Position numbers and translations under genes: made by a program. Under the pieces are notes generated by a model. That model was not told the origin of the DNA and did not search any database. It saw only the letters and a program-made list of their open reading frames with translations. A DNA stretch of 64,000 nucleotides from Klebsiella michiganensis. Its GTDB lineage: Bacteria; Pseudomonadota; Gammaproteobacteria; Enterobacterales; Enterobacteriaceae. Below, piece after piece: positions 23,876 to 31,573 of this stretch. Numbering within the stretch: the stretch's first letter is position 1; each line of letters starts with the position of its first letter. The stretch covers positions 2,356,001 through 2,420,000 of the forward strand of contig CP011077.1 of NCBI GenBank assembly GCA_000963575.1. The letters run 5' to 3'.

Positions 23876-24790
23876 TCAAGTCTTCCCTCCGGCAGGAAAC
23901 CGCGCGCTATAAATCTCCTTCAGCCAGTCGATAAACACCCGCACGCGCGGCGAAAGCTGTCTGTTTTGGGTGTACACCGCCGAAACTGCGATGGCCGGGC
24001 TTTGCCAGTCGGCCAGCACCTCAACCAGCTGGCCGTCAGTCAGCGCCTGTTCGACGTGGTAGCGCGGGAGCTGAACCAGGCCGCAGCCACGCAGCGCGCA
24101 GATGACATAGTTCTCAGCCTCATTGACCGTCACCCAACCTTTGGGCGAAAAAGCCCGACGCTCGTTATCGATAATGAATTCAATGGGGTAATTCACGCCG
24201 CCGGTTGTCGAGAAAAAGTTAACGCACTGGTGGTGCTCGAGATCGTCCGGATGCGCGGGCACGCCAAAAGCCGCCAGATAGTCAGGACTGGCGCATACTG
24301 TTTGAGGGAGATCCGCCAGGTGACGGGCGACCAGCGAAGAGTCCTGTAACTTACCGGCACGCACCACGCAATCTATCCCTTCGCGCACCAAATCTACCAG
24401 CCTGTCACCGCTACTGATAATCAGCTCAATATCGGGATAGCGGCGGTGAAATTCGTCCAGCTGCGGCAGGACGATGTGGGAGGCATGGGTTCCCTGCAGG
24501 TCGATACGCAATGTCCCCCGGGGCCGGGCCACAACCGGGCGCAGCGCGGCTTCAGCGTCATTCAGTTCGGCCAGAATATATACGCAGCGCTGGTAGTAGG
24601 CTTTGCCATCGTGGGAGGCTCGCACATGCCGGGTGGTGCGCTCCAGCAAGCGGCAGCCAAGCTGGCTCTCCAGCTCTTTAATTGCATTGCTTGCCGTGGC
24701 TCTCGGGATGCCGAGTTGATCGGCGGCCTGGCTGAAACTCCCCAGTTCAACAATGCGGGTGAAGAGCTGCAAGGTGTCGAATTTGTCCAT
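23876..24790 (-). CDS. LysR-family transcriptional regulator
   Basis: 304-aa LysR regulator beginning MDKFDTLQLFTRIVELGSFS, with helix-turn-helix AADQLGIPRATASNAIKELE (about 22-41) and an effector domain of the CrgA/DsdC-like subgroup (RGTLRIDLQGTHASHIVLPQ). It is divergent from two short-chain dehydrogenase genes across a gap with nested inverted repeats, so these are the likely targets. Effector unknown. Confidence 0.85.
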   Translation of the reverse strand: MDKFDTLQLFTRIVELGSFSQAADQLGIPRATASNAIKELESQLGCRLLERTTRHVRASHDGKAYYQRCVYILAELNDAEAALRPVVARPRGTLRIDLQGTHASHIVLPQLDEFHRRYPDIELIISSGDRLVDLVREGIDCVVRAGKLQDSSLVARHLADLPQTVCASPDYLAAFGVPAHPDDLEHHQCVNFFSTTGGVNYPIEFIIDNERRAFSPKGWVTVNEAENYVICALRGCGLVQLPRYHVEQALTDGQLVEVLADWQSPAIAVSAVYTQNRQLSPRVRVFIDWLKEIYSARFPAGGKT

Positions 24791-24803
24791 CTATTATTAA
24801 CCA

Positions 24804-24836
24804 AAACGGAATTATCTAATCAAATTAGCACCGTTT
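24804..24836. promoter_or_regulatory. Candidate LysR operator in the LysR/SDR divergent gap
   Basis: An inner CTAAT-CAA-ATTAG repeat (24816-24828) is nested in an outer AAACGG...CCGTTT repeat. The two are nearly concentric, with centres two bases apart. Confidence 0.45.
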
Positions 24837-24911
24837 ATCCCGAATTCAAAAACATTAACAATGCCCACACGCCCACTCGGGGCGATACCCTCACAGCATC
24901 TGGAGAACAGC

Positions 24912-25649
24912 ATGACAACAGCAAAGAAAACAGCCCTGGTAACCGGCGCCTCCCGTGGTATTGGCCGGGCAATTGCCGAGAGGCTGGCTCGCGACGGCTT
25001 CACCGTTGTCGTTAACTATGCCGGAAATAAAGCCAGCGCCGATGAAACGGTGCAGGCCATTAAAAACCACGGCGGAGACGCCGTGGCGATTCAGGCCGAT
25101 GTCTCCTCCGAAAGCGATGTTGCCCGCCTGTTTGCCGAAGCGAAGGCCATCCACAACCAGCTGGATGTGGTGGTACACAGCGCAGGCATTATGCCGATGG
25201 TAAAAATCACTCCGGCCGGCCTCGCGGAGTTCGACAAAATCATCAGTACAAACTTGCGCGGGGCATTTATGGTGCTGGCCAACGCCGCCGAGTCGCTGCA
25301 GGACGGTGGCCGTATCATTGCCCTGTCTACCAGCGTCATCGCCAAATCATTCCCGGCCTACGGCCCTTACATCGCCTCTAAAGCCGGGGTTGAAGGCCTG
25401 GTGCACGTTCTTGCCAACGAACTGCGGGGCCGCAATATCACCGTTAACGCCGTTGCCCCAGGGCCAACCGGCACCGACCTGTTCCTGAATGGTAAAACCG
25501 AAGAGCAAATTCAGACAATCGCCAACCTCGCTCCGCTGGGGCGCATCGGCAAACCTGAAGAAATCGCCAGTATTGTCGCCACGCTGGCCGGCCCGGACGG
25601 CAGCTGGGTGAATTCCCAGGTGGTCCGCGTCAACGGCGGCTTTGCATAA
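24912..25649 (+). CDS. Short-chain dehydrogenase/reductase
   Basis: 245-aa classical SDR. The NAD(P) motif TGASRGIG is at residues 12-19, VHSAG marks the strand 4 motif, the catalytic YxxxK occurs in YGPYIASKAG, and PGPTGTDLF follows. Basic residues after the glycine motif and the overall likeness to FabG suggest NADPH. ATG has GGAG upstream. It heads a two-gene unit with a second SDR, divergent from a LysR gene. Substrate unknown; an oxidoreductase of the 3-oxoacyl-reductase-like group. Confidence 0.85.
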   Translation: MTTAKKTALVTGASRGIGRAIAERLARDGFTVVVNYAGNKASADETVQAIKNHGGDAVAIQADVSSESDVARLFAEAKAIHNQLDVVVHSAGIMPMVKITPAGLAEFDKIISTNLRGAFMVLANAAESLQDGGRIIALSTSVIAKSFPAYGPYIASKAGVEGLVHVLANELRGRNITVNAVAPGPTGTDLFLNGKTEEQIQTIANLAPLGRIGKPEEIASIVATLAGPDGSWVNSQVVRVNGGFA

Positions 25650-25674
25650 TCTCACCGACGGGCAGGAGAAGACC

Positions 25675-26571
25675 ATGCAGCAAATTATTCTGATAACCGG
25701 CGCATCCAGCGGCTTTGGTGCCTTATCCGCGCGCGCCCTCGCCCATGCCGGGCACACCGTTTATGCCAGTATGCGGGATATCGCGGGCCGTAACGCGCCT
25801 CAGGTTGAGAGCCTGAAGGATTACGCGTGGCATCACAGCGTTGATCTCCGTGCTATTGAGCTGGACGTGCAGTCCGAGGCCTCTGCGGAGTCGGCAGTCG
25901 CACAGATTATCGCTGAGCAAGGCCGGCTGGACGTCGTGGTGCACAATGCCGGGCACATGTCCTACGGCCCCGCCGAGGCGTTTCGGCCGGAACAGTTCAG
26001 CCAGCTGTTCGACATCAACGTGCTGGGAACCCAGCGGGTTAACCGGGCGGCGCTGCCTTATCTGCGTCAGCAAAGAAAAGGCCTGGTGCTGTGGGTCGGC
26101 AGCAGCAGTACTCGAGGCGGCACCCCGCCTTATCTGGCGCCCTATTTTGCCGCAAAGGCTGCGATGGACGCCGTGGCCGTGAGCTACGCTGCCGAGCTAA
26201 GCCGATGGGGAATTGAAAGCTCAATTCTGGTGCCCGGGGCCTTTACCAAAGGCACCAACCATTTCCTGCACTCCGGCAAGCCTGCGGATACCGAACGTGA
26301 GCTGGCCTACACCCAAACCGGCCCAACGGCTGGGCTGGAAGACGAAGCGCTGCAAGGCCTGGCGGCCTGTGAGCCGGAGGACGCCGACGTGGCCGATGTG
26401 GCGGCGGCGATGGTGGATATCGTGAATGCGCCGTATGGTCAACGCCCGTTCCGCGTGCACGTTGATCCCTCTGACGACGGTGCCGAAGTGGTAAGTGCCG
26501 TGGCTGACCGTATCCGCACAGAGTTTTTGCGGCGCATTGGGTTGGCTGACCTGCTTACTCCCCGGCAGTAA
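25675..26571 (+). CDS. Short-chain dehydrogenase/reductase
   Basis: 298-aa SDR with TGASSGFG near the N terminus, VHNAGH in the strand 4 position and the catalytic Tyr/Lys in YLAPYFAAKAAMD. The C-terminal part is longer than in the upstream SDR. It differs enough from that protein to be an independent family member rather than a tandem duplicate. AGGAGAA precedes the ATG, which lies 25 bases after the upstream stop, so the two are co-transcribed. Substrate unknown. Confidence 0.83.
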   Translation: MQQIILITGASSGFGALSARALAHAGHTVYASMRDIAGRNAPQVESLKDYAWHHSVDLRAIELDVQSEASAESAVAQIIAEQGRLDVVVHNAGHMSYGPAEAFRPEQFSQLFDINVLGTQRVNRAALPYLRQQRKGLVLWVGSSSTRGGTPPYLAPYFAAKAAMDAVAVSYAAELSRWGIESSILVPGAFTKGTNHFLHSGKPADTERELAYTQTGPTAGLEDEALQGLAACEPEDADVADVAAAMVDIVNAPYGQRPFRVHVDPSDDGAEVVSAVADRIRTEFLRRIGLADLLTPRQ

Positions 26572-26631
26572 ATCTCTGCCTGCGGCTTATCTTGCAAAGG
26601 CTAAGGCGCAGGCCATTTCCTGGAGTATTTT

Positions 26632-26892
26632 ATGCGCACGTTGTTATTTCTACTCAGCGGCGGCTTGCTCGCCTGCGGTTGTTACCTGCTTATTCGGCTA
26701 TTTACCCCGGACTATCCCCCGGCCCAGGCGATTATCGCCCGAGGCTTTGCGGTGCTGTGGTGTCTGATTGCGGCGGTTAATATGCTGACAGGCGTTATTA
26801 AAGCGGGCTACGGCTGGGGCGAAGAGCTGACCATTTTTGTCGCCATCTTCGCCCTGCCGGTTGTGCCGCTTCTGTGGATGGTGGAACATTAA
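26632..26892 (+). CDS. Small inner-membrane protein
   Basis: 86-aa protein made almost entirely of three hydrophobic segments (LLFLLSGGLLACGCYLLIRL, then about 36-55 and 66-83). GGAG lies at good spacing before the ATG. No domain name can be assigned with confidence. It follows the SDR pair by 60 bases and could be co-transcribed with it. Its last four bases overlap the end of the convergent acetyltransferase gene. Confidence 0.65.
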   Translation: MRTLLFLLSGGLLACGCYLLIRLFTPDYPPAQAIIARGFAVLWCLIAAVNMLTGVIKAGYGWGEELTIFVAIFALPVVPLLWMVEH

Positions 26893-27419
26893 TCCCGGGG
26901 GGACTCGTCAGACTCCTCGATAGCCTTCATCAAGGCCAGAAACGCCCGGTGGCTGTATGTCTCGCTGCTGCACAGCACCTCATACTGGTTGCCGTGAAAT
27001 GACTGGTGGTGGCCCGTTTCGTGGAAGCCGTTTCGCAGGTAAAAGGCTTTGCGTTTTACTCGCTGCTGAATATTTTCCGCGCGGCAATCCAGAGATTCAA
27101 TGCAAAGCGTCAGAGGCCGGTTTTTCGCATCGACCTTGAGCCGCCTCAACACCTCACTGCCATAGCCCTGGGAGCGATGCTGCGGGTCGATGGCCAGGAA
27201 CGATAGAAAGCGGATCTGCTCGTCCGGGATCAACACATAAAACCCCACCACAAGACTGCCTTCGCACAGGCATTTGACGTCCAGGAGCTGCTGTTCAGCA
27301 AAGGGTAAAAATATCTCAAGCGGTATTCTTTGCCCTTCCGGAAACGCCTGCTGGTTGATGTGCCCCGCCGCGTGGAAATGCTCAGTCCCTGGCCGCAGGT
27401 CTTCAATACTCAGTGCCAT
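26889..27419 (-). CDS. GNAT-family N-acetyltransferase
   Basis: 176-aa acyltransferase. The acetyl-CoA loop RSQGYGSEVLRRL matches the (Q/R)xxGxG(A/G) motif of GNAT proteins, preceded by the beta-4 strand IRFLSFLAIDPQH. FYLRNGFHETG is the usual C-terminal strand region. Substrate unknown. It is preceded by a truncated RimJ-like acetyltransferase fragment on the same strand. Confidence 0.78.
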   Translation of the reverse strand: MALSIEDLRPGTEHFHAAGHINQQAFPEGQRIPLEIFLPFAEQQLLDVKCLCEGSLVVGFYVLIPDEQIRFLSFLAIDPQHRSQGYGSEVLRRLKVDAKNRPLTLCIESLDCRAENIQQRVKRKAFYLRNGFHETGHHQSFHGNQYEVLCSSETYSHRAFLALMKAIEESDESPRD

Positions 27420-27431
27420 AAAAACCCTCTT

Positions 27432-27593
27432 TTACTTTGTGGCTGTACGCCATTGGCAGCTATTGGCATCCTGCGGGCCGCCTAAATAACGCATGACATC
27501 CCGATCAGCATCCATGGCAATCTGATGGTTCAGATGGGCCTCACTCAGCGGTATTAAGGTCAATCGCGGGGTCTTCAGCGCAGTCTGGAACAT
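27432..27593 (-). pseudogene. Truncated RimJ-like GNAT acetyltransferase (N-terminal fragment)
   Basis: A 53-codon reading frame with a good ribosome site (AAGGG) encodes MFQTALKTPRLTLIPLSEAH, then DADRDVMRYLGGPQ. This is the typical first 40 residues of RimJ/RimL-type acetyltransferases, which should run to about 170 residues. Here the frame changes to unrelated residues and stops, with none of the acetyl-CoA loop left, so the gene is a remnant. It is divergent from tetR, and twin TetR-type operators lie between them, so the lost enzyme was probably TetR-regulated. Confidence 0.75.
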
Positions 27594-27614
27594 ATTTTTC
27601 CCTTTTTTCTTTTG

Positions 27615-27663
27615 TTGAACGCGTGTTCAGATTATCATTTGCCAATATTGAACGGATGTTCAA
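27615..27663. promoter_or_regulatory. Twin TetR-type operators
   Basis: Site 1 (27615-27630) is TTGAAC-GCGT-GTTCAG and site 2 (27648-27663) is TTGAAC-GGAT-GTTCAA, a perfect 6+4+6 palindrome. Their centres are 33 bp apart, about three helix turns, between the truncated acetyltransferase and the tetR start. The half-site resembles that of BetI-type TetR operators. Confidence 0.7.
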
Positions 27664-27683
27664 CACCAATGAAAAGAGGCGCT

Positions 27684-28262
27684 ATGCACTACCTTCCGCG
27701 GGAAGATCGCAAACGACAAATTTTGGACACGGCGATAGAGCTGGCCCTGGAACAAGGGCTGGAAGCCCTGACGGCCCGCAGCGTAACGGCCAGAGCGGGG
27801 ACATCTACCGGGCAGGTACACCATCACTACGGCTCACTCTTTGAGCTACAGGCCGAGGTTTTTGATGCCATTACACAACGCTATTTACAGGAATCGCTGC
27901 CCGGCGGGCTTTCGGTGACCGAGCAGTTGCGCTACCTGCTTGATCCGGGCGATCGCGAGGAGATTGGCCCTTATTTAAGGCTATGGAGCGATGCAGAGAA
28001 GCTGATGGAAAAAAATGCGCCGCTGCGGAGTGTTTATGAAAAAGCGTTTATTAACTGGCAAAAGCTTATCGTCGCGGCAATCGAGAACGGCACCCGCCAG
28101 GGAGAATACCGGCTTAAATCAGGTTCGGCTGACGAGGCGGCCTGGCGGCTGATTGCTGCCGCCCTGGGGCTTGAAAATCTCGCGGCATCCCGGCTTTCCG
28201 TTTTGCCTGATACATTTGTGGCCCATGCCCTCACCTGGTTTATCGCCAACGAATTTGCCTGA
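27684..28262 (+). CDS. TetR-family transcriptional repressor
   Basis: 192-aa TetR regulator. The helix-turn-helix is at about residues 6-50 (REDRKRQILDTAIELALEQG, LTARSVTARAGTSTGQVHHH, YGSLFEL), followed by an all-helical ligand and dimer domain. AAGAGG precedes the chosen ATG; an upstream in-frame TTG would add 24 residues across the operator and is unlikely. The last helix-turn-helix residues resemble those of BetI-like members. Two palindromes directly upstream suggest autoregulation and control of the divergent, now truncated, acetyltransferase gene. Confidence 0.83.
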   Translation: MHYLPREDRKRQILDTAIELALEQGLEALTARSVTARAGTSTGQVHHHYGSLFELQAEVFDAITQRYLQESLPGGLSVTEQLRYLLDPGDREEIGPYLRLWSDAEKLMEKNAPLRSVYEKAFINWQKLIVAAIENGTRQGEYRLKSGSADEAAWRLIAAALGLENLAASRLSVLPDTFVAHALTWFIANEFA

Positions 28263-28267
28263 AAAAT

Positions 28268-29176
28268 TCAAGCCACCAGCCCGCTAACAAAGTTCAGAAA
28301 TGCCCGGGTTTTCGCCGGCACATGATGCCTGGACGGGTAATAGGCGTAGAGCGGGAAACGATGATCTGACCAGGAGGGGAACAGCGGCACCAGGCGGCCG
28401 GAAGCCACGTACTCTTCGCTGCCTAATTCGAATATTTGAACAACACCGAGTCCGGCAAGACAGGTACTGAATGCGGTTTCCGCATCGTTGACCGTTAACA
28501 GGCCACGCGGCTGGATCGTCAGCTTTTTCTTTCCCTGGTGAAATTCCCAGGCAAAGGGTTTCCCCGTCAATGGCTCACGGAACAAAATGCAGCGATGCGG
28601 CTCATTTTCAAGCTCTGGCGGCGTTTTCGGCTGCCCGAAGCGCTGTAAATATTCGGGTGACGCCATAGCAAACACCCGCGTGTCGAACAGCTTTCTGGCG
28701 ACCAGCGACGAGGACCGAGGGTGACCAAAGCGTAGCGCCAGGTCGAAACCGTCGGAGATAAGATCCCCCAGCTCGTCCCGACTGCGCAGCTCGATTTCAA
28801 GCTCAGGGTGTTTATCCATAAAAGTACCGAGGCGTGGCCCCAGAACCTGGCTGGCAAACAGCGGATCCACGTTCACCCTCAGCTTCCCGCGAAGGGTATG
28901 CCCGTCCCCCGCCGCCCCGCCGGTGACTTCGGCCAGCGCGCCAATCAGCGGCATGACCTGCTCGTAGAACTCGCGTCCCTCATCGGTCAGCCGCACTGAA
29001 CGCGTTGTTCGGTCAAAAACGCGGATGCCAAGCCGCTTTTCCAGGCGGGCAATGGCCCGGCTGACGCCGGACTGCGACATATCGAGCATTTCGGCGGCGG
29101 CGCCGAAACTCAGGGTATCCACCACGGCGGCCATGACGTCCACGCCTTCCAGCAATTGCGAACTTAATACTCTCAT
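28268..29176 (-). CDS. LysR-family transcriptional regulator
   Basis: 302-aa LysR regulator. Helix-turn-helix AAAEMLDMSQSGVSRAIARL lies at about 26-45, and DRTTRSVRLTDEGREFYEQV is the usual wing/linker. It is divergent from an MFS drug-efflux-type gene; a short palindrome overlaps the region just upstream of its start, so it probably represses itself and controls the carrier. Effector unknown. It converges with tetR with only five bases between the stops. Confidence 0.85.
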   Translation of the reverse strand: MRVLSSQLLEGVDVMAAVVDTLSFGAAAEMLDMSQSGVSRAIARLEKRLGIRVFDRTTRSVRLTDEGREFYEQVMPLIGALAEVTGGAAGDGHTLRGKLRVNVDPLFASQVLGPRLGTFMDKHPELEIELRSRDELGDLISDGFDLALRFGHPRSSSLVARKLFDTRVFAMASPEYLQRFGQPKTPPELENEPHRCILFREPLTGKPFAWEFHQGKKKLTIQPRGLLTVNDAETAFSTCLAGLGVVQIFELGSEEYVASGRLVPLFPSWSDHRFPLYAYYPSRHHVPAKTRAFLNFVSGLVA

Positions 29177-29179
29177 TGT

Positions 29180-29192
29180 TGACTCACAGTCA
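29180..29192. promoter_or_regulatory. Candidate LysR operator
   Basis: TGACT-CAC-AGTCA is a perfect 5+3+5 inverted repeat starting four bases upstream of the LysR start codon, in the LysR/MFS divergent gap. Assigned by symmetry and place. Confidence 0.35.
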
Positions 29193-29286
29193 TAAGTGAT
29201 ATGCCTTTCATGCTATCGCATTCTGCCCTGCACGACGCCACAATTTGCTCGTCATCTCGACCTGTTCACATTTTCAGGATGGTTTT

Positions 29287-30501
29287 ATGCATTCAAGCAG
29301 TACAAATATTGCTGCGCCGCATGGCGCACACGTTTCCCGCGCACGCAGCATCGCGGCGGTGCTGGCCCTGAGCCTGGGCTGTTTCACTTTTGTCAGTACC
29401 GAACTGATGCCGGTGGGCGTGTTGCCGGGCATGGCCGCCGGGCTGAACGTTTCTCTTGGCGTGGCCGGTTATCTGGTCACTATTTTTGCTTTTATGGTGG
29501 CGCTCACCGCCGCCCCGCTGACCGGACTGCTCGGGCATATTAACCGCAAAGCGTTAATGTCTGGCCTGCTGGCCGCCTGCTTTGCGGGAAACCTGATCAC
29601 CTGGCTGGCATCGGACTACCTGGTTGTCTTCGTGGGCCGCATTCTGGTGGCTGCCGCTATCGGGGTGTTCTGGTCTACGGCGGTGGTGACCGCCGTGCAT
29701 CTGGTGGCGTCACGTAACGCCGTGCGGGCAACGTCCGTTGTGTTTGGCGGCGTTTCTCTGGCAACGGTACTGGGCGTGCCCGCGGGTACTATGCTGGGTG
29801 ATTTTTACGGCTGGCGGGCGGTATTTGCCGCGCTGTGCCTCCTTTGTCTGGGCGTATTCACGCTTATTGTCTGGTCCGTTCCGGCGGTGAGAATTGCCAG
29901 GTCCGCCAGGCGCGGGGCAATTTCAGCCGTATTTAAAAACGGCGCATTGCTGGCCATTTTTGGCATCACCGCGCTGGTCGTCTCCGGTAACTTCCTGGCT
30001 TACACCTACGTCACGCCGTTTCTCGAACAAGTCGCCGGCCAAAGCAGCGGCCAAATTAGCGTGTTGCTGTTGGTTTATGGCGCCGCGGGCGTTATCACCA
30101 ACTTCGCCGTCGGACCATTTGCCGCCCGCGCACCGCGCACAAGTCTGGGGATCGTCGCCGCGTTGTTCACCGCAAGCCTTGCCAGCCTGAACGCTGCCGC
30201 AGCCAGTCATGGGGCAATCTTTACGGCCATTGCTCTGTGGGGCGCGGCCTACGGCGCGCTGCCGGTCCTGCTGCAAACTCTGGTATTTAAAGAAGCCTCT
30301 CGCCTGGAAGGCGGCGCGGATGCTGCCACCTCGGTCAACGTATCGGTGTTCAACGCGGCGATTGGCTTAGGCTCCCTGATAGGCGGGGTACTGATAAACC
30401 TGACTGGACCGCGCCCTATTCCTTACGTTGCCGCTGTTTTTGCTTTAGCCGGGCTGCTGGCGACGATCGCGACCCGGGCAAACAAAGCCCGTGCTGGCTG
30501 A
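29287..30501 (+). CDS. MFS transporter of the DHA1 (AraJ/SotB-like) type
   Basis: 404-aa twelve-helix carrier. FVSTELMPVGVLPGMA in helix 1 is a mark of the AraJ/SotB/NepI group of sugar and drug exporters, and the loop 2-3 region LTGLLGHINRKALM follows. ATG with AGGATGG upstream is used. It is divergent from a LysR gene and followed after 34 bases by a 3-hydroxyisobutyrate-dehydrogenase-like reductase, with which it probably forms an operon. Substrate unknown. Confidence 0.82.
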   Translation: MHSSSTNIAAPHGAHVSRARSIAAVLALSLGCFTFVSTELMPVGVLPGMAAGLNVSLGVAGYLVTIFAFMVALTAAPLTGLLGHINRKALMSGLLAACFAGNLITWLASDYLVVFVGRILVAAAIGVFWSTAVVTAVHLVASRNAVRATSVVFGGVSLATVLGVPAGTMLGDFYGWRAVFAALCLLCLGVFTLIVWSVPAVRIARSARRGAISAVFKNGALLAIFGITALVVSGNFLAYTYVTPFLEQVAGQSSGQISVLLLVYGAAGVITNFAVGPFAARAPRTSLGIVAALFTASLASLNAAAASHGAIFTAIALWGAAYGALPVLLQTLVFKEASRLEGGADAATSVNVSVFNAAIGLGSLIGGVLINLTGPRPIPYVAAVFALAGLLATIATRANKARAG

Positions 30502-30534
30502 TATCTCATTATTCATCATTTCAAAGGAGCCAAT

Positions 30535-31401
30535 ATGAGCAAAATTACCGTTCTTGGGCTGGGTGCGATGGGGGCCAGAATGGCCGCCCGCCTGCTGGCC
30601 GCAGGACATACCGTCACGGTATGGAACCGAACCTCACAGGCGGCGCAAGCGTTAGTTACCCTTGGTGCTACGGAGGCCGGTTCACCAGGAGACGCCGTTG
30701 CCGATGCGGAGTTTGTTATCTCCATGGTGCGCGATGACGACGCCTCTCGCCGAATATGGCTGGATGAACGCCGCGGGGCTTTGGCCTGTATGCCCGCTAA
30801 TTCGGTAGCCATTGAAAGCTCTACGCTGACCCCGGGCTGGGTGAAAACACTCGGCACGTTAATGCAGCAGCATGACGTTGCTTTTTTGGAAGCCCCCGTC
30901 TCCGGCTCACGAGTGCAGGTGGACTCAGGCCAGCTGGCCTATTTGCTGGGGGGAGATCCGTTTTTGGTTGAACGCTGCCTGCCCGTTTTAAAGTCGATGG
31001 GCTCAGCGTTCCATCACGTAGGTGAGTTGGGGGAAGGAACGATGGCAAAACTTGCCACCAACGCTTTAATGGCTGTGCAGGTGACCGGCCTGGCAGAGAT
31101 TGTGAGCTTTCTGAAACGCAGCGGCGCGGATGCCAACCGGGTGCTCTCGGCAATGGCCGGTACCTCAGTGTGGCCTGCCGTTGCCGCTTATCTTTCAGGC
31201 AGCATGCTGAGCGAGAATTTTGCGCCTCAGTTCCCCGTAAATCTTATCGAGAAGGACTTGGGCTACGCGCTACAAGAGATGGGTTCGCCGCAGTTTGCAC
31301 CCACGATTGACGCCGCGCGTGGCGCTTTTTTACGCGCTATTGATGAGGGGTTAGGCGACAGCAATATGACCAGCGTCGTTCGGCTTTACGACAAGATCTG
31401 A
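30535..31401 (+). CDS. NAD(P)-dependent reductase, 3-hydroxyisobutyrate dehydrogenase family
   Basis: 288-aa beta-hydroxyacid dehydrogenase. VLGLGAMGARMAARLLAAGH is the N-terminal dinucleotide motif, EAPVSGSRVQVDSGQL is the substrate-binding motif and GTMAKLATNALM holds the catalytic Lys. Asn/Arg after strand 2 (WNRTSQ) suggest NADP. Members reduce succinic semialdehyde, glyoxylate or related acids; which applies here is unknown. AAAGGAG lies close before the ATG. It follows an MFS gene and ends at a terminator. Confidence 0.85.
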   Translation: MSKITVLGLGAMGARMAARLLAAGHTVTVWNRTSQAAQALVTLGATEAGSPGDAVADAEFVISMVRDDDASRRIWLDERRGALACMPANSVAIESSTLTPGWVKTLGTLMQQHDVAFLEAPVSGSRVQVDSGQLAYLLGGDPFLVERCLPVLKSMGSAFHHVGELGEGTMAKLATNALMAVQVTGLAEIVSFLKRSGADANRVLSAMAGTSVWPAVAAYLSGSMLSENFAPQFPVNLIEKDLGYALQEMGSPQFAPTIDAARGAFLRAIDEGLGDSNMTSVVRLYDKI

Positions 31402-31414
31402 GATGTTCGTACTA

Positions 31415-31448
31415 GAAAGCCAGGCCCTGTGCCCGGCTTTCTCTGTTT
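31415..31448 (+). terminator. Terminator after the reductase gene
   Basis: GAAAGCC and GGCTTTC form a 7-bp stem with partly self-pairing loop sequence, followed by TCTGTTT. Confidence 0.6.
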
Positions 31449-31480
31449 ATCCCGCCCCAAAGACAATGCTCTCTCAGGTT

Positions 31481-31508
31481 TGTCATTTTTTTGTCATTTC
31501 CACGTCAG
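31481..31508 (+). promoter_or_regulatory. Pho-box-like triple direct repeat
   Basis: TTGTCATTTTTTTGTCAT is two TTGTCAT units with an 11-bp period, and a third, weaker copy ACGTCAG continues at the same period (TGTCAT at 31481 and 31492, CGTCAG at 31503). The PhoB consensus is CTGTCAT-N4-CTGTCAT, so each unit matches 6 of 7. The adjacent OmpR-type response regulator could equally bind here. The site is 66 bases before the secreted hydrolase start. Confidence 0.55.
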
Positions 31509-31573
31509 CACTTTGTTGGCCCCCGAGAGCTAAATTGGCCCTGACCCCCTTTGTTAAATCCTGAGGATAGATC

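Noticed and set aside
23567..24349. Open frame of 260 codons on the plus strand
   Set aside because: It runs antisense through the BPL-N gene and the LysR gene and matches no domain.
24912..26571. Two SDR genes as a recent tandem duplication
   Set aside because: The proteins differ in length, glycine motif (TGASRGIG versus TGASSGFG) and most of the sequence; they are separate family members.
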